Shown here: positions 33,571-42,127 of the stretch, in pieces
Numbering within the stretch: the first letter of the stretch is position 1
Layout of the letters: each line of letters starts with the position of its first letter
Assembly (NCBI RefSeq): GCF_025384765.1
Contig: NZ_VHLL01000009.1
Coordinates: 1-58,223 of the forward strand
Origin: Methanoculleus formosensis
Lineage (GTDB): Archaea; Halobacteriota; Methanomicrobia; Methanomicrobiales; Methanoculleaceae
DNA: 58,223 nt
Reading direction: 5' to 3'
Notes under the pieces: generated by a model
Database searches by the model: none
What the model was told of the DNA's origin: nothing
The model's input: only the letters and a program-made list of their open reading frames with translations
Translations under genes and position numbers: made by a program

Positions 33571-34449
33571 GGGAGACCGAAGGGATCGAGCAGACGATAA
33601 ACGAACTTGAGACGGATGCAATTGAGATCGAGAAGACTGTAATCGCGTTACTTCGAGCTGTGGAACTGATCCACAAGCCCGATCCTGCAGAAGCACTCTT
33701 CTTCGCTCCGAGTAACCAGTGGGGTGAGTTGTCTGAGGAGGAGCAGCAGAAACAGCGAGACGCGCTACGAAGATACCAACGGTGGTACACGGTTGCCCAC
33801 CGGTATGTCGGGGAGTACACCCCCGAAAGAGTTGATGAGTTCAACAAATGCTATTCTGGCGATAAAAACGGCAACTACGGTGTCATCGATTACATCAGGC
33901 TAGAACGGCTCCAGTGGTCACGCAACAAGTCCAGGATCATCGATGAATTCTGGCGGGTCTTCGAGATTCAACGGAGCATCCTCCTCTCGGTATCGGATGT
34001 TATCGGGATAGAGCGGATAAACCTTCGGGAACTCATATCAGCGGACTTCACCGACCGGGAGATCAACGAAGCCGACCGCCTGCAGGACAGGTCATCCTCG
34101 TGCCGCAGGCGTCCTTCTCGGGGTTGCGCTCGATCGTCAGCTGAGAACGTTGTGCGACAGGTATGGCCTCGAATACCAGAAAGAGGATAGCATCGAGCCC
34201 TTGATCCAACGACTGTATGAGAACGACTACATCGGTCTCACGCAGCTCGAAACCATCCGGTATCTCGCCGAGGTTGGGGGGAAGTGCGGCCATGCAGACA
34301 ACGTCACCAGCGATGAGGTCAGAGCATCGATAGACCACCTAAAGGAGTTGATACGGCAGAGTCTTCAGACCGGCCCCACCTGGTCGGAGGATGCACTGGC
34401 AGAGCAGACGCGAGACTCCCCATCCACCCGTCACCGCGAAACCGGGTAA
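33567..34449 (+). pseudogene. HEPN/DUF4145-like protein, broken by a frameshift
   Basis: Reading from ATG 33567 gives a helical protein (ETEGIEQTINELETDAIEIE; YTVAHRYVGEYTPERVDEF) until about residue 174. The frame then turns into arginine- and serine-rich nonsense, while the next frame continues sensible sequence: HPRAAGVLLGVALDRQLRT, then GLTQLETIRYLAEVGGKCGH. Removing one base near 34089 joins them into a product of about 293 residues. The C-terminal part resembles HEPN-like DUF4145 domains, with GKCGHADN in the place of the usual NxxxH-type motif; this is inference. Either a natural pseudogene, a programmed shift or a sequencing error. Confidence 0.7.
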
Positions 34450-34602
34450 CTCCCACCCGGAGTCTGAGGCTGCCCTCACACTCGCAGGTTCACGGGGGGA
34501 TACGGGCATGTACGTGAGAACAGGCTCCGTCGAGAAGAATCTGCCAGGATCAACAGAAAGAAATGCGCCCGGGAAGGGCGCCAGAACAGGAAAGCGACTG
34601 AA

Positions 34603-34917
34603 TCAGTCGTACTCGCGCCAGGTCTTGCCGCAGGCGGTGCAACGGTAGAACCTGACTTCGCTCTCATCCGCCGCACGCAGCTGCCGCAGCCACCAGTATG
34701 CCGTCGTGCAGTCGCACTCCGGGCACTTGATCGTCGCGGTCGGGAGGGTTGCAATCTTGTCCTCCTCGTCGACGATGGTGATCTCTTTCTCCACGCGTTT
34801 GTCTGTCTTCTTTAACCGGTCGGACTCATCGATCTCCCGGATATAGCCACATTTTTTGCATTTCAGCTGACCACCGGACGATATCATCAGACCCTTGCAC
34901 TGCGGACAGAACATCAT
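34603..34917 (-). CDS. tfs: Transcription factor S (TFIIS/RPA12-like)
   Basis: A 104-residue protein with two zinc ribbons: N-terminal MFCPQCKGLM with CKKCGYIRE, and C-terminal CPECDCTTAYWWLRQLRAAD then YRCTACGKTWREY. The C-terminal ribbon normally carries the DE pair that enters the polymerase active site; here the position reads ADESE, consistent with cleavage-stimulating activity. It helps stalled RNA polymerase restart by cutting the transcript. It is divergent from artA. Confidence 0.95.
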   Translation of the reverse strand: MMFCPQCKGLMISSGGQLKCKKCGYIREIDESDRLKKTDKRVEKEITIVDEEDKIATLPTATIKCPECDCTTAYWWLRQLRAADESEVRFYRCTACGKTWREYD

Positions 34918-35041
34918 TGTAATGAATGGGGCGTGATCGCAATTAATTCTTGGTCATGCCGCATGATCGGTCTGCACGACGGGCGACCCGGGCAGGAGAG
35001 GTGCACAAATAATTATAGCCGGATATGCCAAAGGGTAAAGG

Positions 35042-35866
35042 ATGAAGGATTACCTGGTGCTGATCTCCTGCATCTGCTTTCTCGTCTTTCTGATCCCGGG
35101 CAGGTTCCGGAAGTACTTTGCACTAGGCGGGTGGATAAGCATCGTCGGATACCTCTTCTTCGAGCTCCCCTACTACTTCTCCCTCAATAACTTCGTGTAC
35201 CCGGCGATAGCCGTCCTCTCGGTACCCTTCCTCTACATCACCGCAAAGTACTTGCTCCGCGACGATTCCCGGGTGATGCAGCTCTCGATGATAGCGGCTG
35301 TGGCGTTCCTGATATACGCTCCCTTCGGCTACATACCCGCACTCGGGGACTGGCTGATTACCGTTGTCACCGACCAGACCTCGGCGGCGCTCGCGGCCAT
35401 CGGCTATCCCGTAACCCTCCAGGCCTGGAACCTGATGGAGCGCAACGGGCTCCAGACGGAGATCATCCTCGCCTGCACCGGCATCCAGAGTATCGCGATC
35501 ATGCTCGGGGTCGCCTGGGGCGTCCAGTCGACGCTGAAGCAGAAGATTGCCGGCTTTCTCATCGTCGTCCCGACGATCTATATCCTCAATATCGTGAGGA
35601 ACCTGTTCGTGATCTCGGCTTACACCGAGCAGTGGTTCCCCTACCTCCCCGAGATCGCCGGCAACGGCCAATTCGGGTATGAGAGTTTCTTCTGGGCGCA
35701 CAACGTCATGGCGGAACTGGGGGCACTCGTCTTTCTCGTGGTCCTCGCCTACACCCTCTTCCTGGTCGTGCCCCAGCTCGGCACCCTCGCCGAAAGCCTC
35801 TACCGTCTCTACCGCGGCGAAGTGGAGCGAGTTCTTCGGCCGAAGTCCGGGAAGATCGAGAGCTGA
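35042..35866 (+). CDS. artA: Archaeosortase A
   Basis: A 274-residue membrane protein with about eight helices. The exosortase/archaeosortase triad is present: C145 (ILACTGIQSIAI), R186 (NIVRNLFV) and H220 (WAHNVMAELGA). ArtA removes a C-terminal sorting signal (PGF-CTERM type) from surface proteins and attaches them to a lipid. No protein with a recognisable sorting tail is encoded in this window. The nearest downstream coding gene, convergent, is a CDP-alcohol phosphatidyltransferase, the enzyme type that makes the lipid partner in haloarchaea. Confidence 0.93.
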   Translation: MKDYLVLISCICFLVFLIPGRFRKYFALGGWISIVGYLFFELPYYFSLNNFVYPAIAVLSVPFLYITAKYLLRDDSRVMQLSMIAAVAFLIYAPFGYIPALGDWLITVVTDQTSAALAAIGYPVTLQAWNLMERNGLQTEIILACTGIQSIAIMLGVAWGVQSTLKQKIAGFLIVVPTIYILNIVRNLFVISAYTEQWFPYLPEIAGNGQFGYESFFWAHNVMAELGALVFLVVLAYTLFLVVPQLGTLAESLYRLYRGEVERVLRPKSGKIES

Positions 35867-36005
35867 CGCCGGACGGGGAGCATCCGACTCCTGAAAGATC
35901 TTCCCCGCAGAGGGAACTGCGCGGGGAGGACACCCTCTGAGAGCAATGTGCGCGAAGCGTAGCGCCAACAGAACCTGAACAACCTGCAAAGACGCGAAGC
36001 GCGAC

Positions 36006-36052
36006 CTCCCCTCCAGGGAATGGGGCATGAACATCCCTTGATGGGAGGGGAG
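36006..36052. terminator. Strong hairpin downstream of artA
   Basis: CTCCCCTCC (36006-36014) pairs with GGAGGGGAG (36044-36052), with a further AGGGAATG/CATCCCT stem inside. It could end artA transcription or be a remnant of a repeat. There is no long T-run. Confidence 0.4.
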
Positions 36053-36059
36053 AAACGCC

Positions 36060-36247
36060 GAGGTTGTCCCAAAACCTCTTTGACGGGAGAGGGGGTTCCC
36101 CTCCCGATCCCTCCCCCGAGTGGCGATACCCGATGAGAAGCCGGTTCACCCCCCTTGCCCAGGATATCGAACAGATGGGAGGAAACCTGGAGGTGAGTGT
36201 TCCGAACAGGGGGTGCCGAACGTCCAGGATCTTTTCGGGATGAACTC
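36060..36247 (+). repeat. MITE-like element, copy C
   Basis: 188 bases with ends GAGGTTGTCCCAAAACCTC and AGGATCTTTTCGGGATGAACTC. The interior has the same GGAGAGGGGGTTCCCCTCCC and CCCGAGTGGCGATA motifs as the other copies but is more diverged from B and D. Copy D follows 14 bases later in the same orientation. Confidence 0.85.
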
Positions 36248-36261
36248 GCCCACGCACCACC

Positions 36262-36450
36262 GAAGCTATCCCAAAACGCTGTTACCGGGAGAGGGTGTCC
36301 CCCTCCCGGACCCTCCCCCGAGTGGCGATATCCAGTGGAAAACCGTTTTATCTCCCTGGTTCAGGATGTGGCTCAGATGGCGGATACCTGAGAATTAAGG
36401 GCTCCGATCAGGGTATGCCGGGGGTTCGGAGATCTTTTTGGGATGACCTC
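36262..36450 (+). repeat. 189-bp MITE-like element, copy D
   Basis: Ends GAAGCTATCCCAAAACGC and GATCTTTTTGGGATGACCTC. It matches copy B at 181 of 189 positions, every difference being a transition. It is directly downstream of copy C. Confidence 0.9.
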
Positions 36451-36493
36451 ACCCTCTATCTGCATCGATCCAAAAAAAAGAGACACGAACCGG

Positions 36494-37126
36494 TCAGGAA
36501 TACCGCCGGTAGAGGTAGACGACCCGCTGGATCGCGGAGAGGTTGGTGCAGACCGCGATGAGGAGCACCGAGACCCAGAGGAGCCCGGTCACGCCGCCGA
36601 GCACCAGCACGAGGATCGTCTCGGGCCGACCGAAGAAACCAACCCCTTCGAGGGGATCCTCGATCTTCCCGGCGACCCTCTCGGAGAACCCGATCTCCGC
36701 GTAGGTGACCGGCTTGATGAAGGTGTTCAGCAACGATCCCGCAAGTGCCAGCCCCACAATACCGAAGTCGACGACCTGCGGAACCTCGATGAGGTGGCTG
36801 ATGATGGGGATGCCGGAGAACCCTATGCCGAGGATGACCGCCGCGTCGACATATTTGTCGGCGATCCAGTCAAAGACCGCCCCGAACCGGCTCTCCGTGT
36901 GGTTCTTCCGGGCCACGTTCCCGTCCACCAGGTCGAGGATCGCCGAGACGAAGAGGAGCAGGCTGCCCGCGACGAAGTGACGCCCGGCGAAGGCGAGGGC
37001 GCATGAAAAGCCGAAGAGCAGAGAGAGCATCGAGACCTGGTTCGGCGTAACGCCCAGGCGTATGAAAATCGACGCGATTCGCTCTGTATATTTGATGAAT
37101 TTCGGCCGCAGGGAGGTTATATTCAT
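36494..37126 (-). CDS. CDP-alcohol phosphatidyltransferase
   Basis: A 210-residue membrane enzyme with about six helices. The family signature is intact: DLVDGNVAR, eight residues, G, three residues, D (FDWIAD), matching D-x2-D-G-x2-A-R-x8-G-x3-D-x3-D. It joins a CDP-activated archaeal lipid to an alcohol phosphate (serine, inositol phosphate or glycerol phosphate); which is not readable. Its closeness to artA suggests the polar lipid used for surface-protein anchoring, by analogy with haloarchaeal PssA. Start ATG 37126. Confidence 0.85.
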   Translation of the reverse strand: MNITSLRPKFIKYTERIASIFIRLGVTPNQVSMLSLLFGFSCALAFAGRHFVAGSLLLFVSAILDLVDGNVARKNHTESRFGAVFDWIADKYVDAAVILGIGFSGIPIISHLIEVPQVVDFGIVGLALAGSLLNTFIKPVTYAEIGFSERVAGKIEDPLEGVGFFGRPETILVLVLGGVTGLLWVSVLLIAVCTNLSAIQRVVYLYRRYS

Positions 37127-37270
37127 CGCATAAATTTATCAGCCTGTATGGAGTTTAACCTTTGCTCTGTTCTGTCGCGGCGCAACGCTTCATCCGGAAT
37201 ACCGTTTGCCGGCTAAAATCATCAGATTCATAAACGCTCCCGCAAGATAGATCACCGGGAACGAATTTCA

Positions 37271-37963
37271 ATGCCAGAACACGACAGGCCGCACGTGCTC
37301 ATGATGTCGGAGATCACCGTCGACGGGAAACTTACCCTGAAGCGCGGGGCTTCGAGCAAGATCCTCATGAAGTATATGGCTCCCGAAACCGAACTCCTCC
37401 TTCACCAAACACGGGCGGAATACGATGCCATCATGGTAGGGGCGAACACCATCAGGATCGACAACTCATTCCTGACGGTCAGGCTGGTCGAGGGAAAAAG
37501 CCCGCTCCGCGTCATTCCGAGTAATCGGGCAGATATCCCGCCGAACGCAAACATCCTCGGCCCGGATGCGCGGACGGTCATCGCCGTCAGTAAGGCCGCG
37601 CCGACGGAGAATGTCGTCCGGCTCCGGGAGAGCGGCGTCGATGTCGTTGTCGCGGGCGAGGACGAGGTCGACCTGCCGGGACTGATGGCCATCCTCTCGC
37701 GAGATTACGGTGTCGGCCGGATGATGATCGAGGGGGGCCCGACGCTGAACTGGTCGATGCTGAACCACCGGCTCGTGGACGAGATTCGCCTGATCCACCT
37801 GCCGTTCATCGTCGGCGGCGCAGACACCCCGTCGCTCGTCGGCGGCATGCATATCGAGAGCGAGGACGAGATGTTCCGGCTCTCCCTGAAACGCCACTTC
37901 ATGTGCGGGAGCAATCTGGTCACCGAGTGGGACGTGATCTATCATCCCGTCCCCCACGAATGA
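37271..37963 (+). CDS. arfC: 2,5-diamino-6-ribosylamino-pyrimidinone 5'-phosphate reductase
   Basis: A 230-residue RibD C-terminal-type reductase. MSEITVDGKL, then VGANTIRIDNSFLTVR and MIEGGPTLNWSML are the NADPH and substrate-binding stretches of the archaeal riboflavin/F420 pathway enzyme. It reduces the ribosyl group of the GTP-derived pyrimidine to the ribityl form, a step towards riboflavin and F420. No deaminase domain is fused, as in archaea generally. It is divergent from the phosphatidyltransferase gene and convergent with truD. Confidence 0.9.
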   Translation: MPEHDRPHVLMMSEITVDGKLTLKRGASSKILMKYMAPETELLLHQTRAEYDAIMVGANTIRIDNSFLTVRLVEGKSPLRVIPSNRADIPPNANILGPDARTVIAVSKAAPTENVVRLRESGVDVVVAGEDEVDLPGLMAILSRDYGVGRMMIEGGPTLNWSMLNHRLVDEIRLIHLPFIVGGADTPSLVGGMHIESEDEMFRLSLKRHFMCGSNLVTEWDVIYHPVPHE

Positions 37964-37984
37964 TCCTTTTCTGACGCCGAACCC

Positions 37985-39256
37985 CTAGATCATCACGTAG
38001 GGGTCGGCCTTCATGTACTCCCGGCAGACCGTCGTCGCATAGTGACCGGGAGGGAGCGTGAATTTGAGCCGGACATCCGCACCGGATACGTCCGCCTCCA
38101 CGTCGGCGGAGAGGCTGATCGGTCTCGAGACACCGGCAAACGCGGTCTTCACGAACCGGGAGGCGCGCTCGAAGTCCCCGGCGTCGATACCCGACTCGAT
38201 CAGCAGGCCCTGCATGATCTCGTCCATCGGCCCGTGCGACGCCACGGGCCCGGATCCCGGGATGAAGAGGGCGATCCGGCACCGGCCGCGCCGGGCCTGC
38301 ACCAGAGCCGCCTGCCGGTTCCGCGCGGAGACGACATCCTCGCGGCCGCCTGAAAAGAGGAGACGGTCGCCGACTTCAGGCTCGGTGAGCGACATGCCGG
38401 CGTCGATACGAGAGGAGAGAGCGCGGTTGAAGAGGTAGGACTGGTATGCGCTCACGAGGAGCGAGAGGAGCTTCGGGGGGAGGGCCCGGAGCGCGCCGGC
38501 GTAGTCGCCGGGGTTCGCGACGAGGTGGTTCGCCATCGCCCGCTCGTAGGTCATCCGGACGGGGAGGTCGGCGAGCGCCGCCCGCGCATCGCATGTCTCG
38601 GCAAAATGGGTCCGGGCGCGCTGCACCTCCTCCGGCTCCCGGGGGTAGGCCCGGCCGATATAGGTGGTCACGGCGCCTTCGTAGTCGCCCTTGAGGATCC
38701 TCTCGCCGACGAGGTGCGTGACCGGCCGGACGACGCCGAACCGCTGCAGCCCGTAGTAGTTCGGTATCCCGGCGGACGCAACCTCCGTCGCCGCCTGCAC
38801 CCGTTCCGCGAGGCCCTCTTCGATGCAGTCGCGGATGACGATATCGAACCGGTTGCCCGCGAGGCTGCCGAGGGCGAGCGAGTGCTGCGACCGCCCGACG
38901 ACCTCAAGCGTGATGTCCGCGAGGTGCACCTGCTCGACCGCCTCGGGCGGGACGTCGTAGATCGATATGAACTGGGTGGTCACCGCGTTCTTGTCCTTCG
39001 TCCCCGCCCAGGCGATCCGCCGGTGGCTGATGCCGAGCCTCTTCGCGATCTCCTTGACCGCTCGCTGGAGTTCCCAGTTCGTCTTGGTGAGCCGGCAGAT
39101 GAGGTAGGGGCCGTCCGGATCGCTGATCGGGAGCGGGAGTTCCTCGACGACGAAGTCGGCGGGGCTTGCGCGGAGACGCCCGCCGATGCCGGGGGCAACG
39201 GACGCGTAGTAGCGCATCCCGAGGTCCACCTCAAGGGGATAGGGCGAGGGCATCAT
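37985..39256 (-). CDS. truD: tRNA pseudouridine synthase D
   Basis: A 423-residue TruD. D88 in AGTKDKNAV is the catalytic aspartate; NYYGLQRFG and GYYLFNRAL-like segments complete the fold. It makes pseudouridine-13 in tRNA. Its start overlaps the pth2 stop region in a 4-base ATGA arrangement, so it is the second gene of a two-gene operon. Confidence 0.95.
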   Translation of the reverse strand: MMPSPYPLEVDLGMRYYASVAPGIGGRLRASPADFVVEELPLPISDPDGPYLICRLTKTNWELQRAVKEIAKRLGISHRRIAWAGTKDKNAVTTQFISIYDVPPEAVEQVHLADITLEVVGRSQHSLALGSLAGNRFDIVIRDCIEEGLAERVQAATEVASAGIPNYYGLQRFGVVRPVTHLVGERILKGDYEGAVTTYIGRAYPREPEEVQRARTHFAETCDARAALADLPVRMTYERAMANHLVANPGDYAGALRALPPKLLSLLVSAYQSYLFNRALSSRIDAGMSLTEPEVGDRLLFSGGREDVVSARNRQAALVQARRGRCRIALFIPGSGPVASHGPMDEIMQGLLIESGIDAGDFERASRFVKTAFAGVSRPISLSADVEADVSGADVRLKFTLPPGHYATTVCREYMKADPYVMI

Positions 39257-39615
39257 AGCAGGGAGAGGTCTCCGGTGATTCGGTCGAGGTCTTCGGAGCG
39301 GGCGGGGCCGAGCCCGAGGGCCGTCACGGTTCCCGGCGGGATCTCGGTCATCCCGGCATCCTGGATGATCGATGCGGGGATGCCCGCCCGCTCTGCGATC
39401 GTCTTGAGTTCAAAGAGCTGCCGTTCGTTTGACGCCTTCAGCACCACCTTCTTCTGCCCCTCGTCGAGCCAGGCCTTCTTTGCGATCTTGTCGGCCCTCT
39501 CGTAGGCCCCGATGGCGGCATGGGCGATCTGGGCACACTTCTTGCCGCAACTCATCTTGATGTCGGCGCGCACGACCAGACACTGTTTCCACTTGAACTC
39601 CCGCATATCAGGCAT
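39253..39615 (-). CDS. pth2: Peptidyl-tRNA hydrolase, Pth2 type
   Basis: A 120-residue Pth2. KMSCGKKCAQIAHAA and TVTALGLGPA are the conserved stretches of the archaeal/eukaryotic enzyme, which frees tRNA from peptidyl-tRNA released by stalled ribosomes. Alternative starts are ATG 39615 and 39606. First gene of the operon with truD, linking two tRNA-related functions. Confidence 0.95.
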   Translation of the reverse strand: MPDMREFKWKQCLVVRADIKMSCGKKCAQIAHAAIGAYERADKIAKKAWLDEGQKKVVLKASNERQLFELKTIAERAGIPASIIQDAGMTEIPPGTVTALGLGPARSEDLDRITGDLSLL

Positions 39616-39972
39616 CTCCTACTACCTGGGGCATGATCCATCAAATACGCAGCTATGGGGGCGGAGGCCAAAAGAGGTCACCGGCGTTCCTCCCGCCTGT
39701 CCTCGCCTATGGGGCGGCGGAGGAGCGCGTTGCACCGCCTGTGCGGGAGATCTTCTCTCGACGCACCTGCCGGGGCAAAAGGCAGAGGAACACCAACCCG
39801 CCGGAGATCGTGCCGGGCTGCCCGGATATCCGGGCCTGATCCCCGGACGGTATCGGATTTCGTTCGATGACACCGGCCCTTTTCCCCGGGAAAGGTTTTT
39901 ATAGGCCCGCCTTTCCGGGAAACTTATTTATAGGCCGCCGTCCATAACACTCCATCGAACGAGGTGATTTTT
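39616..39972. other. Intergenic region with duplicated promoter
   Basis: About 357 bases between pth2 and the 39973 gene. The left two-thirds hold nothing I can support beyond short inverted repeats (GCCCGGATATCCGGGC, 39819-39834). The right end contains two promoter copies described next. Confidence 0.5.
39886..39936 (+). promoter_or_regulatory. Tandemly duplicated TATA promoter
   Basis: CCGGGAAAGGTTTTTATAGG (39886-39905) recurs as CCGGGAAACTTATTTATAGG (39915-39934), 29 bases later, with three mismatches in 22 bases. Both contain TTTATAGG TATA boxes facing the 39973 gene. Two start points are predicted. Confidence 0.6.
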
Positions 39973-40566
39973 ATGGTAAACCGCGAACAGTTACTTGCCG
40001 AATCCCGGCAGGAGATCTACGACAGCATTCCAAAGATTGCGGTCGGCGTCGCCATCGCATTCCTCATATGGCTCTTTGGCGTGCTCATCTTCCTGCCGCT
40101 TGCAACGATGCTCGGGAACCCGTTCCTCTTCGGCCTGATCGGTCTTGACAGCCTGATCTCAGGGATAATTCTCGTCGCGCTCGTGATCATCGTCCTCGGT
40201 ATCTTCGGGGAGGTCCTCGACGTCGCCGAGGCGACCGCGGGGTACGCTGCCGCGGCATACTCGCGAGGCGAGACGCCTGACGAGAAGGTGGAGCGTTACC
40301 GGCTGGCATTCCGGGGTATCGCGTACGTGCTCCTTGCCGTCGTCGCGTTCCTGTTCTTCCTGCCGTTCATCGCGGGGATCTTCCCGGTCCTTGCAGGCAT
40401 AGTCCTGGTCATCCTGGTCCTCTGGGCGATCTTCGTCCTCTTCCGGACAGGCAGGCTCTTTTCGGGGGAGATCGAGCGGTGGGCCGCGGAGTTCTCCCGG
40501 AAGGTCGAGTTAGAGCGGCAGGATATGGCCTTAAAGGAGCAGCAGGCACAATACCGCGAAGAGTAG
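39973..40566 (+). CDS. Multi-pass membrane protein with cytoplasmic tail
   Basis: A 197-residue protein. Four hydrophobic helices (about 22-50, 55-80, 115-140, 142-160) are followed by a charged coiled-coil-like tail (WAAEFSRKVELERQDMALKE). ATG 39973 is fixed by GAGGTGAT at 39961-39968, close to the full anti-Shine-Dalgarno complement. The family is not recognised. A 74-residue membrane protein gene follows after four bases, so the two may work together. Confidence 0.7.
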   Translation: MVNREQLLAESRQEIYDSIPKIAVGVAIAFLIWLFGVLIFLPLATMLGNPFLFGLIGLDSLISGIILVALVIIVLGIFGEVLDVAEATAGYAAAAYSRGETPDEKVERYRLAFRGIAYVLLAVVAFLFFLPFIAGIFPVLAGIVLVILVLWAIFVLFRTGRLFSGEIERWAAEFSRKVELERQDMALKEQQAQYREE

Positions 40567-40570
40567 ACCC

Positions 40571-40795
40571 ATGAGGAAACTATCGGTCTACCTCATTTTT
40601 GTGGCGATATGGGTCCTCGGCGCCGTGGCAGTTGCCGCATTTCCCGGCCTCATGGCCCCGGCCGCCGGGGCGCTCATGTTCCCCCTCGATGAAACGGTCG
40701 CACTCTTCCTCTCCGCGATGGTCGTGCTGACCATGATCTTTCTCGCCCTCATCGGCCTTGAGACGGGCCGGTTCGTGGCGGAGTATCTCAGGTAG
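40571..40795 (+). CDS. Small two-helix membrane protein
   Basis: A 74-residue protein with two membrane helices (about 5-33 and 40-63) separated by MFPLDET. It starts four bases after the stop of the preceding membrane-protein gene and must be co-transcribed. Not recognised; no conserved polar motif. Confidence 0.6.
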   Translation: MRKLSVYLIFVAIWVLGAVAVAAFPGLMAPAAGALMFPLDETVALFLSAMVVLTMIFLALIGLETGRFVAEYLR

Positions 40796-40890
40796 GCGGG
40801 GCGACCGACCCCGCCGACCGTGCCCATTTCATTTATACCCGCCGGGCCCTATTATTCGAGGGAAAGGGATCGCCGGCCGGTCGGGATCTC

Positions 40891-42063
40891 ATGTATGCGA
40901 GGCATGGTAGTCTGACCTGGGATGTTGTTGTTGTGGGCGCAGGCCCCGCCGGGAGTGCCGCCGCGCGGGCGTGCGCGAAGGAGGGGCTTACGACGCTCTG
41001 TATCGAGGAGCACGGCACGATCGGCTACCCGGTGCAGTGCGCGGGACTGCTCTCCGCATCCGCGTTCGCCGAGTGCGGTGTTTCAAGGCGTTCGGTCCAG
41101 AACGAGGTGAGCGGGGCCCGGATGGTCTCGGATCTCGGGGGAGAACTCCTCTTCGACGCCCGGACCACAAAGGCCTATGTCGTAGATCGGTGCCTCCTCG
41201 ACCGGGAGATGGCAGAGAGAGCAGCGGACGCCGGGGCGGAGTTCCGCTTGAAGACCAGCGCAGCGGGCATCAGCGGCACCTCACTCCTGACCCGTGGCAT
41301 CCGCGGGCGGGAGGAGATCCCCTTCCGCCTCCTGATCGCCGCCGACGGCCCGCGGAGTTCCATCGCCCGCATGCTCGGCTTCCGGAGACCGGAGACCTAC
41401 CTCGCCGGGGTGCAGGCGGAGATCCCCTACGAAATGAACCCGCGCCACGTAGAACTCCACCCCAACGCCGCTCCCGGCTTCTTCGGATGGGTGATCCCGG
41501 TCTCGCCGACCCGGGCCCGAGTCGGCCTCTGTGCCCAGGAGCACGCAAACGACCACTTCAACCGGTTCATCGCCCGTTACGGGAAAAACTCGCTCCACCT
41601 CGTGAGCGGGGTCATCCCGCTCGGGGTCATGCCGCAGACCTATGGCCGCCGGGCGCTCATCGTCGGCGACGCCGCGGGGTTCGCGAAACCGACATCGGGC
41701 GGCGGGATCTACACCGGTATCCGGTCCGCAAAACACGCGGCCGCCGTCGCCGCGGCCTGCTGCGCGCGCGCCGAGTTCGACGACGGGAGTCTCCGTGACT
41801 ACGAGCGGCGCTGGAAGGAGGACTTCGGAAAAGAACTCGATATCGGGATGAAAGCGTTCCGGATGCGGCAGAAGATGACGCCGGAGGATATCGACCGCCT
41901 CTGCCGGGCCCTCGACGATCCGGATCTCATCGCAACGATCGTGGAGCACGGCGACATGGACAGGCCGGGCACCCTGCTCCGCAAACTTGCCCTGAAACCT
42001 GCATTGGCCCGGGCAATGGGCATACTTTTTGCATCGGGAGTACGTCGGATTCTTACTGGCTGA
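40891..42063 (+). CDS. Geranylgeranyl reductase family FAD-dependent oxidoreductase
   Basis: A 390-residue flavoprotein. [18 protein letters not shown] is the FAD-binding loop, PVQCAGLL the family's PxxCAG motif ([10 protein letters not shown]), and [18 protein letters not shown] the second FAD motif. These enzymes saturate geranylgeranyl chains of archaeal membrane lipids (digeranylgeranylglycerophospholipid reductase) or related isoprenoids. Several paralogues usually exist, so the exact substrate is uncertain. A TATA-like CATTTATACCC lies at about 40828-40838. Confidence 0.85.
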   Translation: MYARHGSLTWDVVVVGAGPAGSAAARACAKEGLTTLCIEEHGTIGYPVQCAGLLSASAFAECGVSRRSVQNEVSGARMVSDLGGELLFDARTTKAYVVDRCLLDREMAERAADAGAEFRLKTSAAGISGTSLLTRGIRGREEIPFRLLIAADGPRSSIARMLGFRRPETYLAGVQAEIPYEMNPRHVELHPNAAPGFFGWVIPVSPTRARVGLCAQEHANDHFNRFIARYGKNSLHLVSGVIPLGVMPQTYGRRALIVGDAAGFAKPTSGGGIYTGIRSAKHAAAVAAACCARAEFDDGSLRDYERRWKEDFGKELDIGMKAFRMRQKMTPEDIDRLCRALDDPDLIATIVEHGDMDRPGTLLRKLALKPALARAMGILFASGVRRILTG

Positions 42064-42080
42064 TACAACCCTCACGGTTA

Positions 42081-42108
42081 GTAATACATTTATACAAAGA
42101 TGTAATAC
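42081..42108 (+). promoter_or_regulatory. Direct repeats around the TATA box of cbiMNOQ
   Basis: GTAATAC occurs at 42081-42087 and 42102-42108, 21 bases apart (two helical turns), with CATTTATACA between them. A metal-responsive repressor is possible; the repeats are direct rather than inverted, unlike classic NikR sites. Confidence 0.4.
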
Positions 42109-42127
42109 CACTGCACAAGGTGTTGTT

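Larger units (their letters stand above)
35867..36493. other. Intergenic region with hairpin and two MITE-like copies
   Basis: Between convergent artA and the phosphatidyltransferase. 35880-36000 contains short repeats of CGCGAAGCG type; 36006-36052 is a hairpin; 36060-36247 and 36262-36450 are two adjacent 189-bp elements. No gene. Confidence 0.7.
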
